In this document: in pieces, positions 37,601 through 48,854 of the stretch
Layout of the letters: the number at the start of each line of letters is the position of its first letter
Numbering within the stretch: the first letter of the stretch is position 1
DNA from: Omphiscola glabra
Lineage: Eukaryota; Mollusca; Gastropoda; Lymnaeidae
DNA length: 64,000 bases
NCBI GenBank assembly: GCA_964017045.1
Contig: OZ024808.1
Coordinates: 3,373,666-3,437,665, forward strand
Direction of reading: 5' to 3'
Position numbers and translations under genes: made by a program
The notes under the pieces: model-generated
What the model saw: the letters and a program-made list of their open reading frames with translations, nothing else
Database searches by the model: none
What the model was told of the DNA's origin: nothing

Positions 37601-37640
37601 AGGTCATTAGCCGGTATTAAGTCATTCTGTCACTTGTATA
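34625..37640 (+). repeat. 32-bp satellite, about 94 units, with 40-bp long variants
   Basis: Unit cattctgtcacttacattag plus ccagtaccgagt, with third-block variants (ccgagt, cccagt, ctgagt, cggagt). Nine long units carry an extra gtcattag step and ccggtattaa at 35491, 35691, 35987, 36219, 36387, 36555, 36723, 36923 and 37603, giving higher-order spacing. Confidence 0.96.
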
Positions 37641-38469
37641 TTCACCATTACTCACACTCTGTCAGTTAATACTGAAATAATAATTTATTTCACAGTTGTT
37701 GCGGCCCTAATTTTGAGATGTTTACCCTGACAGCCGCTGTGACCTAGACCCCAACACCCCCACCATACACGCCGTCATCACTTGGCCTTGTCACACTACG
37801 GCACACATCTTCCCTCACAACGTCCACAAGCCCCCCGCCCCCCCCCGCACCACCCAACACCTTCCCTGGACTGAGATTTCATGTTTTTTTTAGTGTGGGT
37901 TATATACCGTGTGCTACTGGATAGACAGACCTACCGAGACTCCATAGGACGTAATCTATTGTATGTGAGAAGTCGTCCCTGGGCGTTCTATCACTTGTAA
38001 TTTGGTGACTACAATACAGCTGCACATATGACCACATCACTGAGTGTGTGCTTTGTTTTTGGTAACCACACCGTGTCGGAAGTTTGACTTTTGCAGTGTT
38101 CCATTTAGAGACAGTCTAATAGGTGTTCTGAGGATATGATGTGCTTTTCACCACAGTACTGCTTTGCAAAGTTATGAGGATATTTCCATTACTCACACCA
38201 CAGTGCTATGCCTATGCTCTTTTCAAGTGTTCAGCTGTAAAGATATTTTGTGATACATTTTGATGCGATCACCTTCACCAAGGTGTGAATGACAAGATTT
38301 TCTGGAAATATTTGTGGTCGGAAGTTAGCAGTCACTTCGTACAGTGATCTAAGTTCTAAATTCGTTTGGAGATGTTTCAATCATTAGTTTGAATATTGAT
38401 TTAGTATAGTGTGAGGTACGTGGGAGTTTTTGTGTGGAGATCTAATCAGTTGTGTTGTGTCATTGAATC
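37641..38469. other. unassigned spacer
   Basis: Includes a C-rich patch (about 37830-37855); no gene or element recognised. Confidence 0.35.
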
Positions 38470-38960
38470 GGTGTGCTCAAAGCACAGGAATATATTAGCT
38501 GTGTCGTCGTATCGGTAGGTTCACAACACAGGAATATATTAGCTGTGTCGTATCAGTAGGCTCAGAACATAGGAATATATTAGTATTAGCTGTGTCGTAT
38601 CAGTAGACTCACAACACAGGAATATATTAGCAGTGTCGTACCAGTAGGCTCACAACACAGGAATATATTAGCTGTGACGTATCAGTAGGTTCACAACACA
38701 GGAATCAGTGGCGTAGCGAGCTTAACTCGCGCCCGGGGCACAATACCATTTTAGCGCCCCCCAATACCTTTTTAGCGCCCCCTCCCTATTCGAAAACCAT
38801 ACAATATTATATTAAAATATACCATTTGGCGCCCCTTTGTGAGTAGCGCCCGGGGCATGATGCCCCCTCCCCCCCCCCTCACTACGCCACTGACAGGAAT
38901 ATTTTAGCTGTGTCGTTGTATCGGTAGGCTCACAACACAGGAATATATTAAGTGTTTCGT
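38470..38960 (+). repeat. 41-bp minisatellite, split by a MITE
   Basis: Unit agctgtgtcgtatcagtagg plus ctcacaacacaggaatatatt, about 7 units, interrupted at 38706-38892. Confidence 0.92.
38706..38892. mobile_element. hAT-like MITE with perfect 8-bp target duplication
   Basis: 187 bp with terminal inverted repeats cagtggcgtagcgag / ctcactacgccactg, and ACAGGAAT on both sides (38698-38705, 38893-38900). Subterminal gcgcccggggca repeats. The duplicated octamer is itself part of the host 41-bp repeat. No coding. Confidence 0.88.
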
Positions 38961-39210
38961 CTGAAGGCTTTTCTTTTTAGCTTACTCGTCCTGTTACAGT
39001 CTTGTCGCCCGGTCCTTATCTCCACCGCAACTATCTCCCTGCGCCCCAATGTCCACCGTCCACCTCTAGTCTAAACCAAGCCCCTATCCATTCACTATGT
39101 GTAGATTGAATACGTTTTCCCTGTTGAGAATGTCTGGGGGTTATGTCAGGTTGACATTGTCATATGACATGTGGAACTAGGCACAGAAGACTCTGTAAGT
39201 ATGTCGTACC

Positions 39211-39290
39211 GTTATATAGGTACCCCAACATGCAGGCCAGGGATCTCACTGTTTATGTAGGTACCCCAACATGCAGGCCTGGGATCTACC
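39211..39290 (+). repeat. two-copy ~46-bp repeat
   Basis: Two copies of taggtaccccaacatgcagg. A G-run follows at about 39317-39330. Confidence 0.8.
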
Positions 39291-39734
39291 ATAGTAATAC
39301 ATGAAACAGATACACGGGGGGGGGGGGGGGGAAATTTGGCGTGGGCGGACAACTCCGCAGTTTGCATTCGGGTTTGTGGTAGAATCAAGTTTTCCTTGTG
39401 TCGCAGGGAGCCTGCATTGTTGTTATTTGCTAGATCCATGATATTGATCAAAACATGTTTGCAGCGCCGCACCTCTTCCCCATTTCAAAATATTTAAAAC
39501 AAACCTCCTCCCACCATCCCCCGGGATAAAAAAAACAGTATTGCAATAATATATATATTTAGTCATATATTGCTAACAATTCAGTTATGACAGTTGACCT
39601 GATATAATTACTTGGCTAAATAAAAACGAACAAAAAAATGCATCGGACCTAATATAAAATAAACATAATTCACCACAAAACCATCTGCTACTTATTTTTA
39701 AAAAAAATGGAAATAAATAATATTTTTGGTGGGT

Positions 39735-40050
39735 CTTCCCGCCACCCCCTGTTTTCCCTCCCGCCACCCCTGTTTTCCCTCCCGCCACCCCTGTTTTCCC
39801 TCCCGCCACCCCTGTTTTCCCTCCCGCCACCCCTGTTTTCCCTCCCGCCACCCCCTGTTTTCCCTCCCGCCACCCCTGTTTTCCCTCCCGCCACCCCCTG
39901 TTTTCCCTCCCGCCACCCCCTGTTTTCCCTCCCGCCACCCCCTGTTTTCCCTCCCGTACCCCCTGTTTTCCCTCCCGCACCCCCTGTTTTCCCTCCCGCA
40001 CCCCCTGTTTTCCCTCCCGCACCCCATGTTTTCCCTCCCGCACTCCCAAG
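39735..40050 (-). repeat. 21-22-bp G-rich minisatellite, about 15 units
   Basis: Plus-strand unit ccgccaccccctgttttccctc; the minus strand is gagggaaaacagggggtggcgg, with three or more G-runs per 22 bp. Strong G-quadruplex potential on the minus strand. Confidence 0.94.
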
Positions 40051-40154
40051 GGTTGCGAGTACACCTCGTTAAGAACCTCTGCCTTAAGGGCCATTCATTT
40101 ATTAGGTACGCATTGCAGGCGAAAGGTGATTTTTTTATTTCAAAAGAAGTCTCG

Positions 40155-40310
40155 ACATACTGTGTGCATACATTTATCTAGATAGAATGTGTACATACAT
40201 TTTTATGACATAATGTGTGCATACATTTATCTAGATAAAATGTGTACATACATTTTATGACATAATGTGTGCATACGTTTATCTGGACAGAATATATACA
40301 TACATGTATG
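40155..40310 (+). repeat. ~53-bp repeat, about 3 units
   Basis: Recurring catacatttatctagata and gacataatgtgtgcatac. Confidence 0.82.
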
Positions 40311-40702
40311 CACCAATTCTCCAATAATTACCATGAAATTCTCAAAATCCATAAACCGAGTATTTATATCTCATTCAAAGTGTGCGGACACACCCAGCAG
40401 ACGCTGTACAATAAACAGGTATTGATTAGCCTATGATTAAGGTCACTGCTCTGAATAAACCTATCCAGCGGGACCGTGATTACACCATGCACTCGTGACT
40501 TGATATAACTTGGACTCAATCAACCATTATCTAACTCAGAGGTTCCCAAACGTGTTTGGGTCACGGCGCCCGTGGTGCATCCAGGTTTCTCAAGACGCCC
40601 TGTGTCGAATTCTATCGAGTGCACTGCAAAATATCGATTTTAAAAATAAAATAAAAACTGTTCTGTACAAAGTCACTTTTGTAAAGGAGAAGAAATACTA
40701 AA

Positions 40703-40830
40703 GTAACTTCCCCCTGACTAAATCATCAGTAACTTCCCCTGACTAAATCATCAGTAACTTCTCCTGACTAAAGCATCAATAACTTCCCCTGACTAAATCA
40801 TCAGTTATTTCCCCTGACTAAATCCCAACA
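40703..40830 (+). repeat. 25-bp minisatellite inside hAT element, 5 units
   Basis: Unit cccctgactaaatcatcagt plus aactt. Confidence 0.9.
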
Positions 40831-41164
40831 CTAATCAATTATTCCATCCCAAAACGTCCACTGTAACGCTTAGATTGCACAAAACCATGACATGTTTGGC
40901 ATTCCTCTATGTTATATAGGAAGAAAAAGTACAAAATACGCCCGAGAAACTATTCAACAATGGTTCAACTTAATTGTTCCATATAGTAACAATATTACCA
41001 GACTTAATGCTAGCAGTTCTTACCTGTACTGAGGGAGTTACTGGTTTACACAAAGTCCCACTAGATAATTTCATAAGGTAAACAATGACATGACATCTAG
41101 CACGTGACATCTAGCGGGCTTGGTGCAAACTATGGGTCGCAAACCGGGATCACGACTCTCGAAA

Positions 41165-41312
41165 ATATCACGATACCGGATTAAAACGAATGTTTCAAAA
41201 TACCGATACCGGACTAAAACGAATGTTTCAAAATACCGATACCGGACTAAAACGAATGTTTCAAAATACCACGATACCGGACTAAAACCAATGTTTCAAA
41301 ATACCAAGATAA
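41165..41312 (+). repeat. 33-bp minisatellite inside hAT element, 4 units
   Basis: Unit gataccggactaaaacgaat plus gtttcaaaatacc. Confidence 0.92.
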
Positions 41313-41946
41313 CCTAAATTTTTGGTACTATTATTTTTTTAAAAAAATATATAAATCGCTTTTCCTAGTTTCAATGTCGTAATTAGAGTAACTAAAGTAA
41401 AAAAAATATTCCGATTTAAAAAAACAACACTTCAAACCTCGGGATATTCCAGACCAACTAATGGAGACATTGACACATTGGTCAACATAATTCCAAACGA
41501 ACTGATTGAGATATTGACATAGACACATTGCTAAAAATAGAGATGGCTTTATTCGAACAATAGCGGTACAAGGGGGAAATTTCTTGAAATGGCGTACAAT
41601 TGGCGTACAATAGCTTAAGGTCTATTCCTCCGACCAATGTGCAGTCTGATCTGTTGTGTTCTTAACGCAAGCTTGCACCATCAAATTGTCTGTAAATATT
41701 GAAAATATCGAAAATACCCGAATTCAGTAGTCGTAAAAGTTGAATGCCGGTTTTTGTAATTGCGAACCCTAGTCCAAGCAGAAACTCACTTAGTTCAAGT
41801 TCAAATTGTTTAACAGTACATAGTTTATTTACCGTCATAGTTTCCTTTTTCTTTTCTTTTTTTAAATATTGTGGCACTCCGCGGCGTCCTTGAGAGGAAA
41901 CCGTGGCGCCCTCAGAGCACCGCAACGCACAGTTTAGGAACCTCTG

Positions 41947-42629
41947 ATCTAAGAAATAAATGAGCGGTCGTCTGTCTAATCAACTCTAAATGATGACCTT
42001 CTGGGTGTGAGAGTTCACGCCTATCAAGCTCAGTTGGTTGTTATGTTTCCTAGCCTCGCTTTGGCTCTTTGCCGCCACCCCCCATCCTCCTCCCATCCCT
42101 ACATGCAATTCCGATGTCACAAAACCTGTATCCCCAGTTTACATACCCGGTCTGTTTCCGACCAGGGTCTCAGGATTACCATATGGGAACCCCTGAGATT
42201 GACAGAACACGAGTGGCTACAGAATTGTAGATCAGGTCATAAATTTCATTCACACGTAGAAATGTGCAACCTCACCGTAACACCGGTACTTGTAAATCAT
42301 GGGGTTGTACCAAGAGTTAATGGCCTGTTGGAAAATAGTTTCGTATTTGGGGGCAGTGTTATGCAAATTTCCTAATTTCAATTGGTTCCTAATGTCCTGT
42401 TAAATATAGAGAGAGCTATATAATAGTCTTTGGTGACTAGAAGTGCCTACAAATGTGTTTATGGCTTTGTGTAATAATTTCTGCTTGGAGGCTGTTGAGG
42501 CGTAGGTTGTTGGTGTGTGGGTTGTACTTTAATGTGTTTTATGGTAAATTTATGGTAGCTGTGGTGTAGTTAAATACGCGACTTTGTAATGGTTTGATTT
42601 ATAGGGTCAATCAGTCTATTTTAGTAGTT
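41947..42629. other. unassigned spacer
   Basis: A + frame of 122 codons at 42007-42375 shows no recognisable domain or splice context; treated as chance. Confidence 0.4.
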
Positions 42630-42990
42630 GGCTTCAGTCTACTCGAGTTGGTAGGATTGGGTCATGCAGTCTATGGGATGGGGTAGGATTGGGTCATGCA
42701 GTCTATGGGATGGGGTAGGATTGGGTCATGCAGTCTATGGGATGGGGTAGGATTGGGTCATGCAGTCTATGGGATGGGGTAGGATTGGGTCATGCAGTCT
42801 ATGGGATGGGGTAGGATTGGGTCATGCAGTCTATGGGATGTGGTAGGATTAAGTCATTCAGTCTATGGGATGTGGTAGGATTAAGTCATTCAGTCTATGG
42901 TATGTGGTAGGATTAAGTCATTCAGTTTATGGTATGTGGTAGGATATGGTTATTAAGTTTATGGGATTTGTAGGGTTTGGTCAATCAGTC
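42630..42990 (+). repeat. 33-bp minisatellite, about 10 units
   Basis: Unit gtcatgcagtctatgggatg plus gggtaggattggg; the right half switches to a gtcattcag...tgtggtaggattaa subtype. Confidence 0.94.
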
Positions 42991-43334
42991 AATGCGAGGT
43001 GGTAGGACACCTGTTGTTTTCCACTGACCTGCCACTGACCCAGATCATACACCAAAGTTAATGACGTGGGTAGCGAGCAGTTTCTATGAAGTGAAAGCGC
43101 CGTCCACCTTTCACGCCTCCCGTAGACATGACATAATATACGCACGTCCAACTGACAACGCGTGAGCCTCTGGTCAATCTCCTGTCCTACCATGATGGTC
43201 ACATGTTAGGCTGACAAGGGCAGGTCAGTAGTGATGCTATGCTGTCATGTTGAAGTACAAATGCATAGAAAGCTGTCAGTCGCCAAACCGACCTCTAGTT
43301 TATTATTATAACATTTCCTTTGGAAATCTACCGC

Positions 43335-43820
43335 ATAGATTGTGTAGCTACAGGTATGGCTGAATGGCACCCCATAGATTGTGCAGCTATAAGTATGGCT
43401 GAATGTCACCCCCATAGATAATGTAGCTATAGGTATGGCTGAATGTCACCCATTGATTGTGTAACTATAGGTATGGCTGAATGTCACCCCCATAGATAAT
43501 GTAGCTATAGGTATGGCTGAATGTCACCCATTGATTGTGTAACTATAGGTATGGCTGAATGTCACCCCCATAGATTTTGTAACTATAGGTATGGCTGAAT
43601 GTCACCCATTGATTGTGTAACTATAGGTATGGCTGAATGTCACCCATTGATTGTGTAACTATAGGTATGGCTGAATGTCACCCCCATAGATTGTGTAGCT
43701 ATAGGTATGGCTGAATGTCACCCCCATAGATTGTGTAGCTATAAGTATGGCTGAATGTCACCCCCATAGATTGTGTAGCTATAGGTATGGCTGAATGTCA
43801 CCCCCATAGACTGTGTAGCA
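43335..43820 (+). repeat. 40/38-bp two-type minisatellite, about 12 units
   Basis: Type A cacccccatagattgtgtag (40 bp) and type B cacccattgattgtgtaact (38 bp) share ctataggtatggctgaatgt. They alternate A-B-A-B in the left half and become all A on the right. Confidence 0.93.
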
Positions 43821-43924
43821 AAATATACATTAAAAGAAATAAAGGCAAAGGCGCTAAATATCTGATTAACATAAATGATCCTATCACACTTGATTATAAT
43901 TAATGTCGTTTGTGTATTCTGATG

Positions 43925-44067
43925 CAGTGAGATCTCAAACTTTTGATCGTGACCGTCCGGCAAGATGTAACCGGTGCCCCATTATTTAATCATTGTTATA
44001 TTTTGATCCGTTTCAATTGTTCATCGTATGCGAACCGGTCCGCGGGCCACCATGCTGAGCAACACTG
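43925..44067. mobile_element. possible 143-bp hAT-like MITE
   Basis: Starts cagtgagatctcaaac and ends accatgctgagcaacactg; interior ggtccgcgggcc fits hAT subterminal style. Flanking octamers ttctgatg/gtcaaatg agree at only 5 of 8, so the insertion is uncertain. Confidence 0.4.
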
Positions 44068-44729
44068 GTCAAATGTAGGTGTAACGTGTAACCCTGATCT
44101 TTACCCCACTAAGTTTCCATGACGTTGTGCATTTGTTGACCTGAATTTGAGCCTGTGTGTGACCCGCGTTGTAGAACGGTGGACGTAAGTTTCGGTTATT
44201 CCATGATCTCTCCGTGGTACGGCTTGACAACCAAATGATAACAGACAACAGGGGAGGGTCTCCTATCAAGTATAACGGTCATCATTGTGTATTGTCTGTC
44301 ACATTACGACATGTGGAGGCGCAGTATCTTAAGAAACAGATCACGGTCATGATAGCTGGCATGGTGTTCATCGTGTCAAAGAAAAAAAAATGTGTACTGT
44401 GTTGTACGTGTGTCCGCGTTTTTCGCAGTGGCGTAGTGTTTACAGTGTCGTTCTGTCTCTGCTGTCTAGGAGAGTTGTTTTAATTAAAACAAAGCATGGT
44501 GTGTACCGTGTATGTAAGCTAACGTATTGGAGCGTGTGCCGTGTTGAGTTATAGTTATTGGAGTGTTCTTGACCTTGGAGTAACATGCTTAGACTTGCCA
44601 TTTTAGTTTGTTATTGTTTTCACAGATGACGCAATATTTCACCTGATCGACCTGTCCATCTTTTACTGACCACGACACAGCAATCCTGACCCTGACTCTT
44701 AATTGACGCTCTAGTTTACTGGAATACAC
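44068..44729. other. unassigned spacer
   Basis: Contains cgcagtggcgtagtg (44425), reminiscent of the left end of the 38706 element, without a partner. No gene recognised. Confidence 0.35.
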
Positions 44730-45294
44730 GTACATTCACATTGTACATTCACATTGTACATTCACATTGTAGAAGCTGCTCCTAGGCAACCGTTTCGTCC
44801 CAGCTACTTCGCGAATTAGTTGCGAGGTGGAAACCCACTGTAGAATCCCTCTTAGAGGGCGTCCGATGCTTCCCCGGGACGGGTGGGGGGAGATATTAGG
44901 ACGTTAATTTACCGTCCCGGCCCCTAGGAAAGTGGACTACGGACGCTTGAAACACAGCGTCTTCGGTCGACCAGATGTCTCCGGGCGGGGAGGGTCTCCG
45001 TCGGCGAACCCGATCGAGCGGTTGCGGGCGGGGACGCTCCACGTCCGGGGAGGTCTCTGGCGCTCCTCCGCACGGCCTGCCGTCGGGGAAGCCCGGCGGC
45101 TGGCAGGTGTGGGTGGGCGCCGGGGAGGGCATTAGGAGCGTAAGCTCGACGGCCCGCTGACGCCATTTCCTAATGAGATTCACATTGTACATTCACATTG
45201 TACATTCAAATTGTACATTCACATTGTACATTCACATTGTACATTCACATTGTACATTCACATTGTACATTCACATTGTACATTCACATTGTAT
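44730..45294 (+). repeat. 13-bp minisatellite split by a GC-rich block
   Basis: acattcacattgt units at 44732-44772 (3) and 45178-45294 (9), the same unit on either side of the 44776-45175 block. Confidence 0.92.
44776..45175. other. GC- and CpG-rich block, origin unknown
   Basis: About 400 bp of strongly GC- and CpG-rich DNA in an AT-rich window. Two related segments, gatattaggacgttaa...gacgg-like at about 44892-44925 and gcattaggagcgtaagctcg at about 45129-45150, suggest internal duplication. I considered ribosomal DNA but cannot align it to conserved 18S, 5.8S, 28S or 5S sequence. Frames through it (both strands) match nothing I know. Confidence 0.6.
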
Positions 45295-45337
45295 TATGCT
45301 GTTGTTCATGGGACAGCTCTGCGCGGACATGCTTGCA

Positions 45338-45520
45338 AGCAGTGATATCATTTATAACGGGACCAACAAGCAGTGACATCATTTATAACGGGACCAACAA
45401 GCAGTGATATCAATTATAACGGGACCACAAGCAGTGATATCATTTATAACGGGACCACAAGCAGTGATATCATTTATAACGGGACCAACAAGCAGTGACA
45501 TCATTTATAACGAGACCAAT
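45338..45520 (+). repeat. 30-31-bp minisatellite, 6 units
   Basis: Unit gcagtgatatcatttataac plus gggaccaacaa. Confidence 0.93.
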
Positions 45521-45569
45521 AGTGAAACCGCGCCGTCTCTGCGTTATGTCTCGTATGAAATGTTGATCC

Positions 45570-46285
45570 GTTTGATGTGTGCCAGTTGACACAGCTAACT
45601 GATGTGTGCCAGTTGACACAGCTAACTGATGTGTGCCAGATGACACAGCTAACTGATGTGTGCCAGTTGACACAGCTAACTGATGTGTGCCAGTTGACAC
45701 AGCTAACTGATGTGTGCCAGTTGACACAGCTAACTGATGTGTGCCAGTTGACACAGCTAACTGATGTGTGCCAGTTGACACAGCTAACTGATGTGTGCCT
45801 GTTGACACAACTAACTGATGTGTGCCAGTTGACACAGCTAACTGATGTGTGCCAGTTGACACAGCTAACTGATGTGTGCCAGTTGACACAGCTAACTGAT
45901 GTGTGCCAGTTGACACAGCTAACTGATGTGGGCCAGTTGACACAGCTAAATGATGTGTGCCAATTGACACAGCTAAATGATGTGTGCCTGTTGACACAGC
46001 TAACTGATGTGTACTGGTTGACACAACTACCTGATGTGTGCGAGTTGACACAGCTAACTGATGTGTGCCAGGGGACACAGCAAACTAATGTGTACCGGTT
46101 AACACAGCTAACTAATGTTTGCCAGTTAACACAGCAAACGGATGCGTGCCTGTTAACACAGCTAACAAATGTGTGCCTTTTGACACAGCTAGCTGATGTG
46201 TGCCTCTTGACACAGCTACCTGATGTGTGCCAGTTGACACAGCTAACCGATGTGTGCCAGTTGACACAGCTAACATTAGAACTTG
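45570..46285 (+). repeat. 27-bp minisatellite, about 26 units
   Basis: Unit gatgtgtgccagttgacaca plus gctaact, uniform on the left and degenerating right of about 45990. Open on both strands because 27 is a multiple of three; not a gene. Confidence 0.95.
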
Positions 46286-47019
46286 GCTGGCCGCATAAAT
46301 ATATTCCCCACGTCCCCATAATATACGGTAGTTTCTAAATTGATCTTTTCGGGAAAAATCCGTTTTCTTTTTAACGTCTATGTTTTGTTGTCGTTTTTTT
46401 TATAAGCACGGGGGTCACTCAATAGTATCTATAAATAGCCCTAGACAAACCCTAACACTTGTGGCTGTCACTTGGTGCTCAGTGTATTTGAATCTGACAT
46501 AAGTAAGGAATGATGGAACTAACACTCTACGGATTAACACATAGGACATATTGGATTACTGTTTTCACATACTGCGTATCGCTACGTGTTCAAGCCTGCA
46601 AGTTAACATGCCTCTGTTCGGACCAGGATTAAATGTTCTAATCGATTACGTCGTCATCTACATTATGAGGATGGTTCACGTAAGTTATGAATTCTTCTAT
46701 TTATAGCTGTACTTATACGTGCTATGTCTGTGTGCTTTCTATATTGCCATAATGATTTGTTTTATACTCTTTACGAGTCATATTATTATCCCATAATGTA
46801 TGGGTCCTGTACTTCTAGATTAACCACCTTATTAAACAAAGTGTTTATTTTTATATTATATTGTTTTTACTGTTGTTTGTTCAAGAAGGCTTCTTGCCGA
46901 CACGTTCGTTTAAGGTTTTCCCCCATATTTTGTTTCGCTCATTTCCTTTTATTCACCAAGTGGTCCTACATGCAGTGGTTAAACGGCATACGTTTTGTAG
47001 TGTGACTGAAAAACACTCC
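46286..47019. other. unassigned AT-rich spacer
   Basis: No gene or repeat recognised. Confidence 0.35.
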
Positions 47020-47185
47020 AATGAATACATCTATCTATCTGTCTGTTGTCTGTCTGTCCGTCCGTCTGTCAGTCTGTCATCCACCTATCTGTCTATCATC
47101 TATCTATAATCTATCATATATCATCTATCTATCATTATCTATCATCTATCTATCTATCTATCATCTATCATATATCTATCTAACG
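47020..47185 (+). repeat. TATC/CTGT tetranucleotide repeat
   Basis: Interrupted (CTAT)n and (CTGT)n runs. Confidence 0.88.
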
Positions 47186-47629
47186 TTTCGCTCATTTTTC
47201 TATACGAACTTCATTGATCCACCTATCATCTCCCCCTCTCCCAGTTTTTCAAACTTCAATCTACCGTGTTCCACTGTTTCCTTCCTTCACACGGTTTGAA
47301 CGAAGTCCCTCTAAGTCCCCGGTAACATCTGTACACAGATCTTTATTTGTGGAAATAAATCTTGTGATCATACCTAGGTCTGTCATCGTCAGCATGTCTT
47401 GCTAGTTTCCTTTCAAATACGTCGATTGCACTTTCTATCTCCCGCCGTTCCTATACCGGTTTGTACCGACAAGTATTGCCACAAACATACACTCCGTCCT
47501 CACAAGATGTTTCATTGACAGGACACGTATACAATTTAACATTGACAACGATTTTCTTAATAACATCATTTCAAATATATATTCTAAACTTCTCTGCAAA
47601 CTGGCCCGTGATTTTAAGAGATGATCAAT
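47186..47629. other. unassigned spacer
   Basis: No gene or repeat recognised. Confidence 0.35.
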
Positions 47630-47925
47630 GCAGGACTGCACTCAAGCTGTTGGAAGGAAATAGTAGAACATGATGTGTCGAAGGACTGCATCAAGCTGTT
47701 GGAAGGAAATAGTAGAACATGATGTGTCGAAGGACTGCACTCAAACTGTTGGGAGGAAATAGTAGAACATGATGTGTCGAAGGACTGCACTCAAACTGTT
47801 GGGAGGAAATAGTAGAACATGATGTGTCGAAGGACTGCACTCAAACTGTTGGGAGGAAATAGTAGAACATGATGTGTGGAAGGACTGCACTCAAACTGTT
47901 GGGAGGAAATAGTAAGAACATTTTA
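47630..47925 (+). repeat. 50-bp minisatellite, 6 units
   Basis: Unit aggactgcactcaaactgtt plus gggaggaaatagtagaacat and gatgtgtcga. Confidence 0.94.
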
Positions 47926-48297
47926 AGAGGATGATAGGCTTTGAAAGACGGCGCACTAATTTTGGACTACCAGTTTCTGTCTACTTCATATATAGTTTTG
48001 AAAGTTCATTTTTAAATGTATTCAGGGTGCGGGGCGGTCTTCATTAATTAGAGTCGGCAAAAGGCAGGGACCACCCCGGGCGTCACAAACTCATCTATTT
48101 TTTTTTTTAATATTACTTCCAACCCCCCTCTTGTGGTTAAATGTTTTAGAACACTTGCCTAAAGTTGTGTTAGTGCCGCTTGCCGCTCTTTTCAACGAAA
48201 ATGGTCGAAAATGCCGCCTCTTAATTTATGTAGAAAAAGGTGCCGCCTGGGGCGCACCTCCCTCCTCCGCCCCCCCCCCCCCACACCTTTCAATTTT
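47926..48297. other. unassigned spacer with C-run
   Basis: Poly-T at about 48099-48108 and a C-run at about 48271-48283. No gene recognised. Confidence 0.4.
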
Positions 48298-48508
48298 GTG
48301 GGAGTACTGAACAAGTTTGGTGTAGAAACGAAGTACTGGACAAGTTTGATGTAGAAACGAAGTACTGGACAAGTTTGATGTAGAAACGAAGTACTGGACA
48401 AGTGTGGTGTAGAAACGAAGTACTGGACAAGTTTGGTATCGAAACGAAGTACTGGACAAGTGTGGTGTAGAAACGAAGTACTGGACAAGTCTGGTGTAGA
48501 AACGCAGA
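48298..48508 (+). repeat. 29-bp minisatellite, 7 units
   Basis: Unit aagtactggacaagtttggt plus gtagaaacg. Confidence 0.94.
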
Positions 48509-48850
48509 TGAAACTTGTGTTATGTATATATAGCAGTCTGGAATTCCATTGTTTACGGCCACCAAACCTTTACTCCTCATCCCAGAATTTTATGGCATAA
48601 TTTTTTTTAGAACATTTTTTTCCCCTCTGAAAGATTTGGCAGTCCCTAAATTTGGCTAATGACGCGGTGTCATTTCAGACCGGCCTCGAATCCCGATTTA
48701 GAACGACCCGCGGAGGCAGGAATTCCTTTCTCTGATTTATTCAAACTTTTATAGCGATCAATGACAATAGATTGGGAGCTGCCTTCGAGACTTTTCAATA
48801 GTTATATCTCCGTTGGAATGAAAGTAATGGTCATGTGTGAACGAATGTGT
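48509..48850. other. unassigned spacer
   Basis: No gene or repeat recognised. Confidence 0.35.
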
Positions 48851-48854
48851 ATAT

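Larger units (their letters stand above)
40537..41946. mobile_element. 1.4-kb hAT-like non-autonomous element
   Basis: Ends cagaggttcccaaacgtg and gtttaggaacctctg are inverted; subterminal gcgcc...cctg blocks match (tctcaagacgccctg against gcggcgtccttgaga). Flanks ATCTAACT / ATCTAAGA agree at 6 of 8 bases, consistent with an aged hAT target duplication. It carries two internal minisatellites. No transposase frame was recognised. Confidence 0.65.

Noticed and set aside
34625..37640. CRISPR array
   Set aside because: Units are contiguous 32-bp repeats with no unique spacers, and the window is eukaryotic.
44425..44440. Second copy of the 38706-type MITE (cagtggcgtagtg)
   Set aside because: Only the first dozen bases agree and no right end or duplication is present.
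44776..45175. Ribosomal RNA gene fragment
   Set aside because: GC-rich composition suggested it, but I could not match any conserved 18S, 5.8S, 28S or 5S core sequence.
45501..46338. Overlapping 200-270-codon frames on both strands (CQLTQLTDV, CVNWHTSVS)
   Set aside because: 27-bp array open in several frames at once, which a real gene would not show.
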